Below are positions 23,426-35,298 of a stretch of DNA of 64,000 nt, in pieces (within the stretch, counting starts at the first letter, position 1; the number at the start of each line of letters is the position of its first letter). The notes beneath the pieces were generated by a model that saw only the letters and a list, made by a program, of their open reading frames with translations, was not told where the DNA came from and made no database searches. The DNA is from Bolinopsis microptera (Eukaryota; Ctenophora; Tentaculata; Lobata; Bolinopsidae). A program made the position numbers and the translations under genes. Location: the NCBI RefSeq assembly GCF_026151205.1, contig NC_087082.1:3190001-3254000 (forward strand), written 5' to 3'.

Positions 23426-23461
23426 CAGCTTCTCTGACAGCTTCTCTGACAGCTTCTCTGA
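23426..23461. repeat. Tandem 12-bp repeat (CAGCTTCTCTGA), three copies
   Basis: Three exact copies. On the minus strand they encode a repeated QRSC inside a 74-codon frame (23562-23338), rich in E, K and R, which has no other support as a gene. Confidence 0.9.
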
Positions 23462-23937
23462 ATCTCCACTGCCTCCACATGGCGAAAGGCCTCCTTCTCC
23501 AGGCCTTTCTCTTTGACTGCAGCATCATGAGCAAAAAGGTGTGAGTTTAGAGTGAACACCACATTATGGGCCCTATGACTCTACTATCATCTATCAAAAG
23601 TTCACAAACGTTATTAAGCCTAAATATTTAATTAAGCCGTCAAAAACCAAGGCTGTGAAATAAATATCTGATAAACAATAGTTCTTGAAATCTGAACCCG
23701 AACATGACTCAACTGCAGCTCCTCAAAAAAATCGTTAATAAATGTGCAGTGTAATCATGTTGTAATTATCAGTGTAATTATCAGTGTTAATGCATTCCAC
23801 AACGGAATATAGTTGATCCCAGAAACTTGCGGGACAACAAAATGCAATTATAATATCGATAACGACCGCAGCGACTGTATTAATACAGTGAGAAAAATTT
23901 AATCGTAAAAATTGGCCATCTTACTATATATAAAGCG

Positions 23938-24235
23938 AGACGATATATATATATATATCTGTGCCATTTTACTGACACCACGGCATCAACTTTAACGCGA
24001 CTTTCCGCAAAAACCGTAAAAGATATACAACTGGAACTTTTTTGGCTGGGTCAAATGCTTTAATGGCCTTCAAATCGGCATGAAAAAATAAAAAATTGGC
24101 CAAGGAATAATGATCTTAGAGCCGAAAATTTGGGCCCCCAAGTGGTGTCAAAAACGCCGATTAAATAGGTAATAATTATTTTAGTATTTTGAGTCTTGAC
24201 ACCGTTTAGGGTTATATTATACGGGTTCCTGCTAG
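23938..24235 (-). mobile_element. Short interspersed repeat R, copy 2 (inverted)
   Basis: The reverse complement matches 22010-22301 over its length, ending CGGGTTCCTGCTAG at 24235. A (TA)n tract at 23944-23960 corresponds to the TA-rich inner end of copy 1. The two copies could be terminal inverted repeats of a 2.2-kb element or independent insertions. Comparison with copy A favours independence for copy 1. Confidence 0.6.
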
Positions 24236-24400
24236 TGGAACTAATTACTAAAGGGTAACCCAAGTTCCATGGCCAATTTTTCACTGTATTAATACGCTCA
24301 AAAAATATACAGAAACTGAAGTCAACAACTCGATCAATATACAAGAATATTATTTATGAAACTTGATACTCTGATATTAGCGAAATTAAGTCTTACAACC

Positions 24401-24509
24401 CGAGCGTGCTAAATCACTCTACATTCTACAGTCGATCTTCGAGATTGTTCTAAAAGGGCCCCCGACAGTTGAAACTAACTTCAATCGATGTATTTTTGGA
24501 CGCTGATTA
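24401..24509 (+). repeat. Truncated copy of element E (see satellite array)
   Basis: CGAGCGTGCTAAATCACTCT through CGATGTATTTTTGGACGCTGATT is nearly identical to the first 110 bp of the element found three times in the satellite array (38946, 46217, 55252). Similarity stops at GACGCTGATT. It shows that E is an interspersed family and not part of the satellite monomer. Confidence 0.8.
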
Positions 24510-24938
24510 CGTTCAGGAAGCAAATAAGATGCACACACCACAATTTAGGTGCACACCGAGATAGGGCAAAATTTTTAACATATTTGTTTAGTAAATCTCA
24601 TAGTCAAGCGATTATATTAACTTCCGTGAAATTTAGACACCCACCAGTGAGAGTATCGCCCACTATAATTGGATAATAAAGTTAGGGTCGCTCGAGTAGT
24701 GCCAGCATACCATGGCTCTCTCTACTCTCCTTTCACTATTACATTGTTTACATTTGCATTGCCACGTTTAGTCTCTGTTCACGCAATCATGACACATTCG
24801 TTTTACCTGGTTATACTGATCACTAATAGTTTGTTATTGTTAACACGATCAGTTATTTAACCATGCCATCTCTTATTACTAGTTACAAGTTATAATATCA
24901 CGAGTTATTTTAGTATTCTTAGAAATAAAGTAGCTGAA

Positions 24939-26639
24939 TGGCTAAACAACCACCTTCGAAGAAGAAGCAGAAACCAGGAAGATAATTTTGTGCTGTGGGT
25001 AGTTGCTCGAATCGTAGTAGCTCCGAAACAAAGTAACTGATCACAGTGGAAGAGGATTTCTAAGATACAACAGACAACCCACAGATCAAGCTTTAAAGCA
25101 AAAATGGGTTTTGAGGATGAATAAAGATCTACGATCATGGCAACCTAGCTTAAAGTTAAGTACAAAAGTTTGTACTGATCACTTTTTCCTGAGTGACTTT
25201 CAAGAGGGCGATTTGGAACGATATCATGCTTGAACCAATCCTGAAACTTGCACATTGATTCGCTTGAAAGTCGATAGTGTACCAAATACAGATCGAAGGA
25301 CTGGTAGTTTCGCCAACCCCCTAGTCCAAACAATGTCAAAACGACCACCCCCTAAATAAAGACTAGTTGAAATCCAAACGGCTGGGTCAACTGATTGCAT
25401 AGATATTGAGCAGGGAATAACCAACGATTCCTGTTCCAACATTGAGCCTCAATCGTTTTGGGAGATCGATGAGCTTGACTTCTTGGAAACTGACAGCGAA
25501 GGTAACCAATCTACTGATGGAGCTGATGATTACTTTGGCACGGGTTTACATACCCGTAATGAAGATCTTAACTCTTCTTTTTCCGAAGAAGGTGATTTAG
25601 AGCTTGATGATCTTGGGCTGGATGACCTCACGGACGATAATGAGCTAGTTATTGATGAAAGCGTGGAATCATTCAAAACAAAAGCTTGTTCATGTTGGGC
25701 CATTATGAGCGTGCCCTTACTACTATCCCTATTTAAATTCTGTCCCGAATGCGGAGCCCGGTCAGTCATCAAGAGGATAAACTGTGCTGGATTTGGCATA
25801 GCGGTCAATTACAGGTGTTAGGAGTCTGGAGAAGCTCGCGTTTGAGACAGAAAAAGTTTGAGTGCAACCTTGTAGTTTCTGCTGCAGCTTTTTTGTGTGG
25901 GATTAGTTATAGTGCTTTAGAATCGTTCATGACTTGTTTATCTGTTCCATACATTACATGCTCAAGTTTCTATAAAAACAACACGACCAATCTATATCCT
26001 ATAATCGTCGACCAATGGACGTCTATGAGGACAGCTTTGCTAGAGAGTCGCAGTGGGTTGGAACACGTGTTTTTAGTCCACCACGTTTAATATAAAACCG
26101 ATTGTGTCACTTGTTTTCACCCAGGACTCGCTCACTTTACTATATTATTTTTCATGATAAATTAACCTATTCAATTTCCTATGTATTAGCCTTCTCGTTT
26201 TCACACAAATATGTAACAACGGGATTCCTGGTGAACCAAATCAACCATCTTCTACCAACGAAAGTGCCATCTGTGAATTTCTGGATCATCCTTACAGTTC
26301 TCCAAGTGAAGATAGCGAAAATGATGATGTGATCAGGAAGTTCGATTTTTCTGAATTCAGTATGGATATAGATAATAGAATTGGCTTAAGTGGTCTAATC
26401 GCACCTGAGCAAAATGAACCTATAAGTGTTTGTTTATGAAAAAAATGCCGAACGGCATTTTTTTGTTACAGGAACTTTCTCATTTTTATGAACAGGGGAC
26501 AGCCAACAGCCTAATGGACGTGGAAACTGGAAACCGTGTGGTTTTGCCGCAATGTGTTGTTGCGAAAATTCGGGAACGATATCCCGATCCTAGTGGAAAA
26601 TACGTTGGATTTAGTAATTCGATGAATAATATGTAATGA
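24939..26639 (+). pseudogene. Decayed THAP-domain transposon-type gene
   Basis: The N-terminal part reads as a THAP (C2CH) zinc-finger domain: C-x4-C in FCAVGSCSN starting at 24986, a tryptophan-rich middle (SWQPSLKLS), and C-x2-H in VCTDHF at 25168-25185. It is interrupted by stops near 24980 and 25030-25130. A following acidic linker (25483-25680, many D and E) leads to FKFCPECGARSVIKRINCAG at about 25730-25790, with paired CxxC-type cysteines. Then LVVSAAAFLCGISYSALESF (about 25870-25930) matches my recollection of the LLLSA-x-LFSGAS block in THAP-plus-zinc-finger proteins common in aquatic invertebrates and fish. A frameshift lies near 25820. A C-terminal block (26470-26620) ends KIRERYPDPSGKYVGF. 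THAP domains occur in P-element and Kolobok-type transposases as well as host proteins. No flanking terminal repeats were identified. Confidence 0.65.
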
Positions 26640-27856
26640 TTTGACAGTCAGGGTAGTTTTACACATAAAATGCGTAAAATCTGTGTACAAATTAATTCCA
26701 TGTATTAAACTATCGAAGAAACACAGCCTTTGTTTTGGCCGATAAGATCAGAAACCAGCAGTTCACAAAACAAGTGAGAAAATTAGCAATGTCCAAGCCA
26801 CACTCCGCACTGTTTACATTCTTTGGTTTTGCTGTATGCTGGCACTCTATAGGAAGCGAAAACTTTAGCCGCTAATTTGAGGGTGATCTAATTGGACCCA
26901 CGCTGCGACACATAGCACAATGTTTCTGTATCACGCCCTATTACTATTTTAGCCAAAGTTGCAAAATTCGCGGTGTGCACCTTCATTTATTAAGAATCTT
27001 ATACAAAATCAAGGACTCGATAGTGCTGTACGAGTGTCGAGTAAGCATCAGAGTTTATTAATGAATGTTAGATACAAATAATAACTAAGATGAGACAGAA
27101 TAACAGTCAATAAAGCTGGCATTCGCCATACGATACAATAATATGACGTGACGATGTCATCATGTCATCATGTACGCATTATTTACATGAAACGAAACAC
27201 CGCGCAAAATATGAAATGATCTACAACCAAATCACATTCAAACTAACGGCGACTCGTAATAGCAAGTTTAGTTCTGGAAAAAATGGAAACTGGGGAGGGG
27301 GAATAAATTTGCACGGGCGTGCTTGCCAGCACTGTGATCAGTAACATCTGGACACTCCTCCATTAGACAAAGTAAAATTACAACAATTAATACTCATTAA
27401 GTACGGTAACAATGAACTAACACTCACGACTAATGAACACTCTAGGGTACGTGGCCACACATAACGTCCTCTGCATCTGACTCTGGGAGGGTGCAGATTG
27501 TTAAAATTACAACATTTGTGTTAATATTCTGATATGATAATTAATAAACTAGTAGTATCCACCATGAAATATCTTTGTACAGAACTATTATATTAAGATA
27601 TGTTAATACTGCAATTTAAAACATCAAATTTAAAATTGTATGTATTTACGTCTTCAGTTTACAAATCAGTTTACAAATCAACAAGATTTGATGAAATCAA
27701 TCTAACAAATATCATATTTTCAGGCTGTTCCGTTTCTGTGGGAGTTGGAAGTACTTCTAAATTGGGTCTGTACAGAAACAACTCTAACTCTCGACTACTG
27801 GGTTAAACTCAGTGACATCAAGGCTTACCTCTTCAAACTTAAATGTTGGCAGGTAT
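26640..27856. other. Intergenic sequence, no gene seen
   Basis: Short frames only. The words GATGTCATCATGTCATCATG near 27150 form a minor local duplication. Nothing else recognisable. Confidence 0.5.
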
Positions 27857-27994
27857 ATTTCTACATGACTGGATCTTATTCTTAAAGAAAAGAATAAAAC
27901 TGAAAATCATTATAATATATGATTCTCAGTTTTTATTTATTTTTTAAGTTTTAATTTATTCTTATCTTTAATTAAGATCCGGTCATGTAGAAAT
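27857..27994. mobile_element. MITE-like 138-bp palindrome
   Basis: Begins ATTTCTACATGACTGGATCT and ends with its near reverse complement AGATCCGGTCATGTAGAAAT. Most of the interior also pairs (CTGAAAATCATTATAATATA with a matching stretch), so the element folds on itself along almost its whole length. No coding capacity. The flanks show no convincing target duplication. Confidence 0.75.
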
Positions 27995-28517
27995 CGATAT
28001 TTGTTTCGCAATTGTTCCCATTCTCCGCGACAATTCGCGATTTTTTACCACAAAAAGCCACTGAGCTGCAATATTTTGCCACTACTCGATAGAATTAAAG
28101 ATTTAAAGTGATTTAATCCTCATTCTGTCTGATAACCATATAGCCATAATATACCATAGGACTACTTGTTCCAGAACCACGTGCCTAAGAACAACTTGTT
28201 TACTTGAAGAAAAGTGCTGCTTTATTTTACGATAACAATTATGAATTTAAAATCGAGGAAATAGCTGATAATAATAAATGACATGATGCTTTAGTTGCCC
28301 AAGACAAATTATGAACCAATCTATCGCAGTATTGCATCTACAACTTGAAAATGCAACTTGTATACAACTTGTACTTGTAGTACTAGTACAAGCTAAGGGT
28401 GAAGACAAAGTGCCGTTCGCTGGTTCCGTTCTTCGGTGCTTAGGACTTTGTTTAATGATATTTTGTACGTACTGCATCCTGTTGGGATTGTATTAGACTT
28501 CTTCAGAGTTTTGTCGG
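27995..28517. other. Intergenic sequence, no gene seen
   Basis: Small overlapping frames on both strands around 28250-28500, without start, splice or family support. Confidence 0.45.
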
Positions 28518-29731
28518 CACTACGGGTATTTGCCTCACAGAATGGCCAAAAAAAAGGAAGGTCTCTCAAAGTCACAAAACACACTTTATTCCTGTTTTTA
28601 TCTCATAAGAAGCTAAGTTGACACTCATATTTTTCTTTCCGGGGGTTCATTTAATCTCATAACCATTTTTTCTTTGAGAAAAATTGGCCGGAAAATCTTC
28701 CTCGAAAAAAACATGCCTCACAGAATGGCCAAATCTGAATTTCTATAATTTTGTTGATGGAGATACTTTTTAAATTTCTATCACCACACGTTCTTAGAAA
28801 ACCTATTAAGGAATGGGGTAATAACCTAAAACTCACGAAAAAACTGAGCTGTGAAAAATTATTTCACAAAAAAGAAAAAATGCCTGACAAAATGGCAAAA
28901 AAAAAGAAAACGAGAAAATTTTATTTTTCTAAAACCTTTGGCTCTTGTTTCAGGCATGCTGCTGGTATTAATATGCCTTGTTAACACCCCCATATAGGTG
29001 AAATTTCTTAGAACTGAATAAAAAGGGCGTAATTTCCTACACCAAAAATGGCCATTTTGTGTGGCGTTGTTCATATTCCCTGATTTCATGATTTATAACC
29101 TTCATTCGGCTGTAAAAACACTCCATCTGGGGTGTTATTGTATAATAAATAGCTTGTGAATACTTTAGACTTATGGTTTCATTGAATAAAAGGAGTTTTA
29201 AATTTTGGCCATTTTGTGAGGCATATTTTGGCCATTTTGTGAGGCGTTTAGCCATTTTAACATTTTGTTTCTTCCTAAATTGAACAATGTTCGTTTTGTT
29301 TGATGAATACTATTCTTTAAACATCTTCTGTCATACTGGTGCCAGAAGTTCTCACCAAAATGCAAACTTAGTTCAAAAATTTGAAAACAAATTTTGTGAG
29401 GCATATTTTGGCCATTTTGTGAGGCGTGTAGCCATTTTAGCATCTTTTTCTTCCTATATTGAACAATGTTCGTTTTTTTTTGATGAATACTATTCTTTGA
29501 ACATCTTCTGTCATACTGGTGCCAGAAGTTCTCACCAAAATGTAAACTTAGTTCAAAAATTTGAAAACAAATTTTGTGAGGCATATTTTGGCCATTTCAC
29601 CACAGGAAGTGTTGCCAGAAGACTTTTGTTTCATATGGTATCCACAAAACCTACCAGTCTTTTATAAAAAATTAGTTACAAAAACATTTACAAATTTGGC
29701 CATTCTGTGAGGCTAGCCATTCTGTGTAGTC
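28518..29731. mobile_element. Non-autonomous element with mirrored GCCTCACAGAATGGCC motifs (CACTA-like)
   Basis: The motif GCCTCACAGAATGGCCAAA occurs at 28532 and again at about 28714, with a degenerate copy near 28880. Its reverse complement occurs at least seven times between 29047 and 29713. The left end reads CACTACGGGTATTT and the right end TAGCCATTCTGTGTAGTC, so the termini resemble CACTA...TAGTG. Many short sub-terminal motifs in opposite orientations are typical of CACTA/EnSpm elements. No transposase frame. The 3-bp flanks do not match, so the superfamily is a suggestion. Confidence 0.5.
29211..29590. repeat. Tandem 180-bp duplication inside the CACTA-like element
   Basis: ATTTTGTGAGGCATATTTTG recurs at exactly 29211, 29391 and 29571 (the third copy is partial). 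The open frames of 126-128 codons on both strands (29198-29667) only reflect this duplication and should not be called genes. Confidence 0.92.
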
Positions 29732-29939
29732 TGAGACGAAACGGAATCTCGTTAGCTTTTCGTGTTAAAAGCGATTTCTCAACGGTTATCACCTCTCTAG
29801 ATGATTCTTAAAACATTTGGACTTTATTGCATTTTTGAAATAAATGCAATAAGGGCGTTTTCGGCCGCACCCTTTTTCAGGGTTTCACGGTCACTCGAAT
29901 TTTTGTATTTCAGTCCAGGAAAGTCTTAAAGACTATTCC

Positions 29940-30240
29940 GATACACCAAAATGTGCCTAATGGCCACATTTATATACAACTCATGAAGCAACATATACCT
30001 TAAAATGCTTCGTTTCGAAAATATGGCCGTAAAACGGTTTTTGGCTTGACGCAGTTCAAATTTCCGTGATTTTTGGCATTTCCGCCTAGGAAGGTCGTAG
30101 AGACTATTCTGATACACTAAAATGTACATAATGGCCACATTTATATACAACTCATGAAGCAACATATACCCTAAAAGGCTTATTTTCGGAAATGTGGCTG
30201 AAAAACGGATTTTTGCCGAGCAAACAATGACAATATTCAC
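29940..30240. repeat. 171-bp tandem duplication in the left fold-back arm
   Basis: TGGCCACATTTATATACAAC occurs at 29961 and again at 30132 with similar flanks. The right arm has one copy only, so the duplication happened after the arms separated or was lost from the other arm. The 104-codon - strand frame here is a product of the duplication. Confidence 0.85.
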
Positions 30241-31085
30241 AAATTAAATGGGCTATTGGACTGTTAACTAGAACGGTCTTAAAGACTCATGAGCAACATA
30301 GCATTTGTCACAAGATGTAAGATGAGTCACTTTGTGTCCAGAAAACACCTACTTTATTGGGCATCTCTCTTAATGGGCCAGGCCAGCAGCATATTAATTG
30401 TGTCTTACGAAAGGGCGATTTTTCAAAATTACGGTTTCTCTAGTAAAGGTCAATGGTTCAGTTGCTAACAGACAACAGTAAATTGTTTGGAATTGCCGAC
30501 TCATGCACATCATATACTCAAAAACGCTCACTTTAGGATTGATTAGTAAATAAGTTTAACTACTGCATGATTTGTGAAATCTCCAACAATTTTTTAATTG
30601 GCACCAATTTAGCCATAATGTAATGACCAAAATTCAACTTTCTATTTATTCATGAGTATTGCTGAAATACATGCCATGAAACTTAACCATGATATGTACT
30701 AAGAATACCGGACCTAAAATAATTCGGCACTGTTTCCGGGCCAGATTGTTGCTTGACCACTGACCAGTACTTCAGAATGACCCCATATACCTTTTTTCAG
30801 TCGCATAGATTTTCCAATCGTATGATAATGCATGTCATTGACTGGCTAGTTCTTCTATTATTACAGCAGTGAGCTGCCTCGAGATCTTATCTGGGGTATG
30901 GGCACAAATACTAGAACATTAAAACAGTAATTCTAGAACCTCAGATAAAGGTGACTTGGAAGAAAAGCATTAGCAGGGTTCGAGATTTGACTGAGGGCAT
31001 TCAGGTAACAAACCAGGTTCATATCACCAGTTGACCGTGAATTTCTTAATTTCGGGCATGCTGCCATAGTTATAAGCTTTTAGGA

Positions 31086-31480
31086 TAAGGGGGGGGGTTT
31101 TTATAATAGAAGGTTTTTCGAGTGCTGATTTGGGGATTTAATTTTCACATGTGAACTTTTTTTTCCCGGTTGGGGTTTTTTAAAATGGTTTTAGAGCGGG
31201 GGGAGGGGGGGGGGCTTTTAAAGATCACAATCTGAACGATCCCCTTACTAACGGGATACACCGGGGGGGAGGGGGGGTCTCGGGCCAATAGCGGGAGTCG
31301 CCCCCCTAGATGGGCAACGTGAGGATAGCAGAGATTTGGGGGTGCTCTGCCTTTTTCCTTTAAAAATTTATAAGGTCTTGTAACCCCGGGAAAAACTGGT
31401 TATCTTATCTAAAATAAACCCTTGGTTAATCCCGGGGTGTTTCGAATTATTTGAGAATTATATGATTGATTTATAGGTAC
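31086..31480. other. Homopolymer-rich, probably low-quality consensus
   Basis: Runs of 7-10 G or T, such as gggggaggggggggggcttt near 31200, are unlike the rest of the window and sit at the symmetry centre of the fold-back. This is what a poorly base-called turn-around in a raw long read would look like. Confidence 0.5.
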
Positions 31481-33140
31481 AATATTTTAAGCAAAAAAAG
31501 TTGATCTCCGGTACTGATGTTTCACTAACATGACGGGGTCTCCACGCGTCCGAACTTGATCTTAAAGTTGAATCTCAGAGCCAAAAAGAGGAACTTAAGC
31601 CTCGGTTCCTCTCTTTGAGAGTCAAAACAGGGGAAATCGGTTGTTATCATACTCAAAGATCGGATTCGTAGCCAATTGAAATACTATAAGATAAAAATCT
31701 AATGAATTCCCGTACATTTCCCGGTAAAATTATATATCAGGTCGTATTCGATTTCTGTGGCCCCAAACTCCAGGAGGTTACTAGACTTAAAGTTCAAGTT
31801 CGAGGAGGGAACACTTTGTGATTAAGCATGATCCTTGTGACAAGGCTTGGTCTAGTTGGGAATTTTCGCATGCAAGTAGGCCCAGTTGTTTCTAATAATC
31901 ACTCCTAAAATGAGGGGTTTTTAGAGTCGAATTCTCGGACCTGCCATTCGGCAAGTAATCTTAAATCTGAATTTCTATAATTATAGTTCTAAATGTTTCT
32001 AGTACTTATAGTATTAGTGTCCTAGATAAGATCTCGAGCCAGCTGTACTGTAATAACAAAAGAGCTTGCCAGTAACCTTTTACAAATAAAACGAGGGAAT
32101 TGAACACATTATTCATTTACGATGGTAAAATCTATGCGAACCAAACCACTGGAGTATTATGTAAACTGCGGCCCCAACAGATCTCAAACCATGGGGGGGA
32201 ATTACCGACCAGTATTGGTCGAGACAGCGAAATCCAATCATAATTGTAAAGTGGGGTTATGGTCAGCGGTCGAGACAACAATCTGGGCCGGAATCCAGTG
32301 CGTTATTTATTTTAGGTACCTGGTATTGTATTCTTTGGTACTTATATCATGATTTCATATAATATAAAGTTTGATGTTGAATTTAGGTCTGGCACATATT
32401 ATATTTAAAAATTTAAATTGGTGGACCCCAGGAATAAATGTTGGGAGTTTTCACGAATCATGTAGTTGTTATTTACTAATGCTCCTAATGTTGAGCGTTT
32501 TTTAGTACATGATGTGCCATGAGCCGCCAATTGCGGACCAATTCGCAGTTAGCTGCCGACCCTTTGACCTTAAGAAACCGTTAATTTTGAAAAATCGCCC
32601 CTCCCTTTTCGTAATGTCACAATATGCTGCTGGACTGGCCTTTAAGAGAGTGTATGCCCATTTAAAGTAGTTATTCTAAAAATTTTGTAGGCGTTTCTGG
32701 AACACTAAAGTGACTCTTCTTACATCTTGGTGACAAATGCTATGTTGCTCATGAGTCTTTAAGAATGTTCTAGTTTTTACAGTCCAATAGCCATTTGTGG
32801 AATTTTACATTGTTTGCGCGGTCAATAATCGTTGTTCAGGCATATTTCGAAAATTAGCCCCTTATAGGGTATATGTTGCTTCATGTGTTGTATATCAATG
32901 GGCCATTAGAGCACTTTTGGGTGTATCCGGAATAGTCTTTAAAGACTTTCATGGACTGAAAATACAATAATTCGAGAAGTGACCGGTGAAACCCTGAAAA
33001 TAGGGGGTGGCCGAAAAACGCCACTTATGGCATTTTTTTCTTAAAATGCAATAAAGTCCAAATGTTTTAAGAATCATCTATGAGAGGGATAACCGGTTGA
33101 GAAATCGCTTTGAACACGAAAAGCTATCGAGATAGCTTTT

Positions 33141-34429
33141 TGAACGGTTGGATCCGAACTAGTGGGCATTTACCGTATACCGTATAAAAACCAGCACCGT
33201 AAACCGTTTTCTTGATTAAATGCCGCTCGGAAAATTTTTTTTTCCACGCGACAACACACTACAGCACAGCACACCTCTGAGATTATTGTTTAAGCTGATA
33301 TTATTGCTAGGCGGCCTATCGGCTCCCTAATCTAACTAGTCTAACGAGCTAGTTAACGAATATATGGCATCTAACTAATGCTCTGCATATAACATAATCT
33401 TTTAGCCGCGATTTTCTTTGGTCCTTAAATGATACTTACCAATTTTGAACACTGCAAACCAAATTGACTGTGCAATTGAACCAAATACGGCAGCAATGTA
33501 TATAAATCAACGAGCAAAAATCACTTTAATTATCAATTGTCCACTGTCCAGTACGTATGAATCAGCGTACTAATCCTGGGAGTGAAGCTGCCCGCGTACA
33601 TGAACGTAGTACGGTTATAGGTGGGTCCTGGTTCCTGCTCCTTTCCTCTCATCTGGTTCCCACTCCTATTCATGAGTGTTAGTACCACCATCTCCAATCC
33701 CTAATCCACCACTGGCTCCAGGTTGTTCTCTATCCGTGGGAGGCCTGGAAGGTATTGTGTGTTATGTTTTGGTATTTTAGCGTTTAGTTCCTTTTTAGTT
33801 TTTTACCTTTTGGATTTGTTGGGATAAGATGTCGTTATTTTGGTGTTTGGGGAAACACTGCTAAAATATTTCTGCTTTATTTCAATTCTAAAGTGTTCCG
33901 AGACAAATTGATATTTGTTGTTTGTTTATATCAGCGTGCAAACAATAACATTTCCTTCACAGCCGATGGTGTGCATGAAGTTTACCCATAATTATCATAG
34001 CCCTCCTTCCAGGAATTCTCTATCGACTGAAAAGCTGAATGTTCGGAGAGGGGGAGGTAACAGCACACTTTACATGAACTCAACAACTAGACCGAGTTTT
34101 GTGAACAGGTTTTAAGCTGCGGACATTGCTCGGCTGACGTCGTTATTCTGATTTGTACTGGGTCGCTGTGGGAGATATCTCCCGCAGGTTCGTGGAACTG
34201 TAAAATTTGTTTTTTAATCTACTTTGTCTATGAGATAGTGATCGGCAGAAGCCATCTTGATTAACCCTAACGTTGTTTTTATTCAATTCACTACACAGAG
34301 GTAACTAATTTCCCCCTCGATACTCGCTACTGCCCTCACCGCAGTCTCACTAACACACCTTTTATTTCAGCGGTTAATTTCCTGACGGACGGTGCTAGAC
34401 TAGAGGGACGAACGTACAAGCTTATGCCT
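33141..34429. other. Intergenic sequence, no gene seen
   Basis: A 66-codon + strand frame at 33915-34115, rich in S, N and R, is the only notable frame and has no family or splice support. Confidence 0.45.
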
Positions 34430-34557
34430 TCAACCTAACAATGTGGTTGAGTGGACGATACTCCGGGTCCTGAGGTCTACCATGCTCAGAAGAATAGTGT
34501 TTGGGGTGTCGGAGTCGCGGTACTGAACGAGGGTGATGCCGCGTGGGGTGGTGGTGC
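34430..34557 (-). CDS. Terminal coding exon of an unknown gene
   Basis: On the minus strand a good 3' splice site (atatcatatcccag) at 34558-34560 opens an exon of 128 bp that stays open to a TGA at 34430-34432. It begins with two bases of a split codon and continues TTTPRGITLVQYRDSDTPNT, ending VHSTTLLG. GC-rich third positions contrast with the flanks and support real coding. I do not recognise the family. The text alternates beta-like strands (ITLVQYRD, TILLSMVDL), as in WD40-type blades, but that is a guess. The preceding exon is not identified; the open frame at 35299-35520 on the same strand is a candidate. Confidence 0.5.
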
Positions 34558-35298
34558 CTGGGATATGATATAACAACATACATGTTTTTTAATAACTGTC
34601 AACAATATCTTGTTGAGAACAACTATTATGACACTATTGAAGACATAATGATTGTTTTTGCGTTATTATCGCCAATATCCAATAGATTTGTTGTTATATA
34701 TAATATGTAAATTTGCTTTTATTTTTTAGTTGAAAAAAAGATTCCCTACTGAACCCTTTAATATCTTTCAGAGCTGAATTTTGGCAATCTTACGTTAACA
34801 GAAAGGCACTGTTAAAAGTGGTTTAAAAATTGTAATACATCTACAAAATCAACGGCAGCGGTCTCATTACCGACCTTCATATGGGCCAGAGAATCGGTTT
34901 GTAAAAATACTTAGCAGCGACTCTGCTTAAATTATCATTATATTTCTGTGGTTATTATGGATATTTAAGAACTTATAAGTTGTTATAGTTTCATTATTAG
35001 TGTCGTTCTTTCATTATTCAAGGATATATGAAATAATTTTTCAAAATGCCCAAAAAAAATATATCACGAAATGAATAGTTTTGTCCCCCTATTGAAAGAT
35101 TGGGGGAAAGTTTATGATAAAATTATTGATTAGATTATCATTAAATAATAAAATTACTATGTAACAATGTATTAGATTATTATTAGTTATTCAGAATATT
35201 TACAATAGGCATAGAGACGCACCATGCCAACTGTGATAATCTCCGAGCATTAGCATTAGTGTGTGTAGACTGCCTACTACGGCAGGATCACGATATGA
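34558..35298. other. AT-rich sequence, likely intron or spacer
   Basis: No convincing exon. It would be intronic if the two minus-strand coding segments on either side belong to one gene. Confidence 0.35.

Larger units (their letters stand above)
29745..33140. mobile_element. Fold-back structure with arms of about 1.2 kb
   Basis: The left arm (29745-31000) and the right arm (31925-33140) are reverse complements along their length. Anchors are ATCTCGTTAGCTTTTCGTGT against ATCTCGATAGCTTTTCGTGT at the outer ends, CATGAGCAACATAGCATTTG in both arms, GGCCAGATTGTTG against GGCCCAGATTGTTG, and CTCGAGATCTTATCT in both arms. Many differences are single-base indels. The 0.9-kb spacer includes a homopolymer-rich stretch. 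It may be a real fold-back (long-TIR) element, or a chimeric inverted long read left in the assembly. No transposase frame is visible; the 76-codon frame at 32122 lies within the arm and has no support. Confidence 0.65.

Noticed and set aside
22010-24235. A single 2.2-kb transposon bounded by about 290-bp inverted repeats
   Set aside because: The paralogous copy A shows host sequence resuming at about 22322, just after the left repeat. That fits two separate insertions better, though a nested history cannot be ruled out.
29198-29667. 126- and 128-codon frames on both strands as genes
   Set aside because: Both are generated by the exact 180-bp tandem duplication within the element and have no family similarity.
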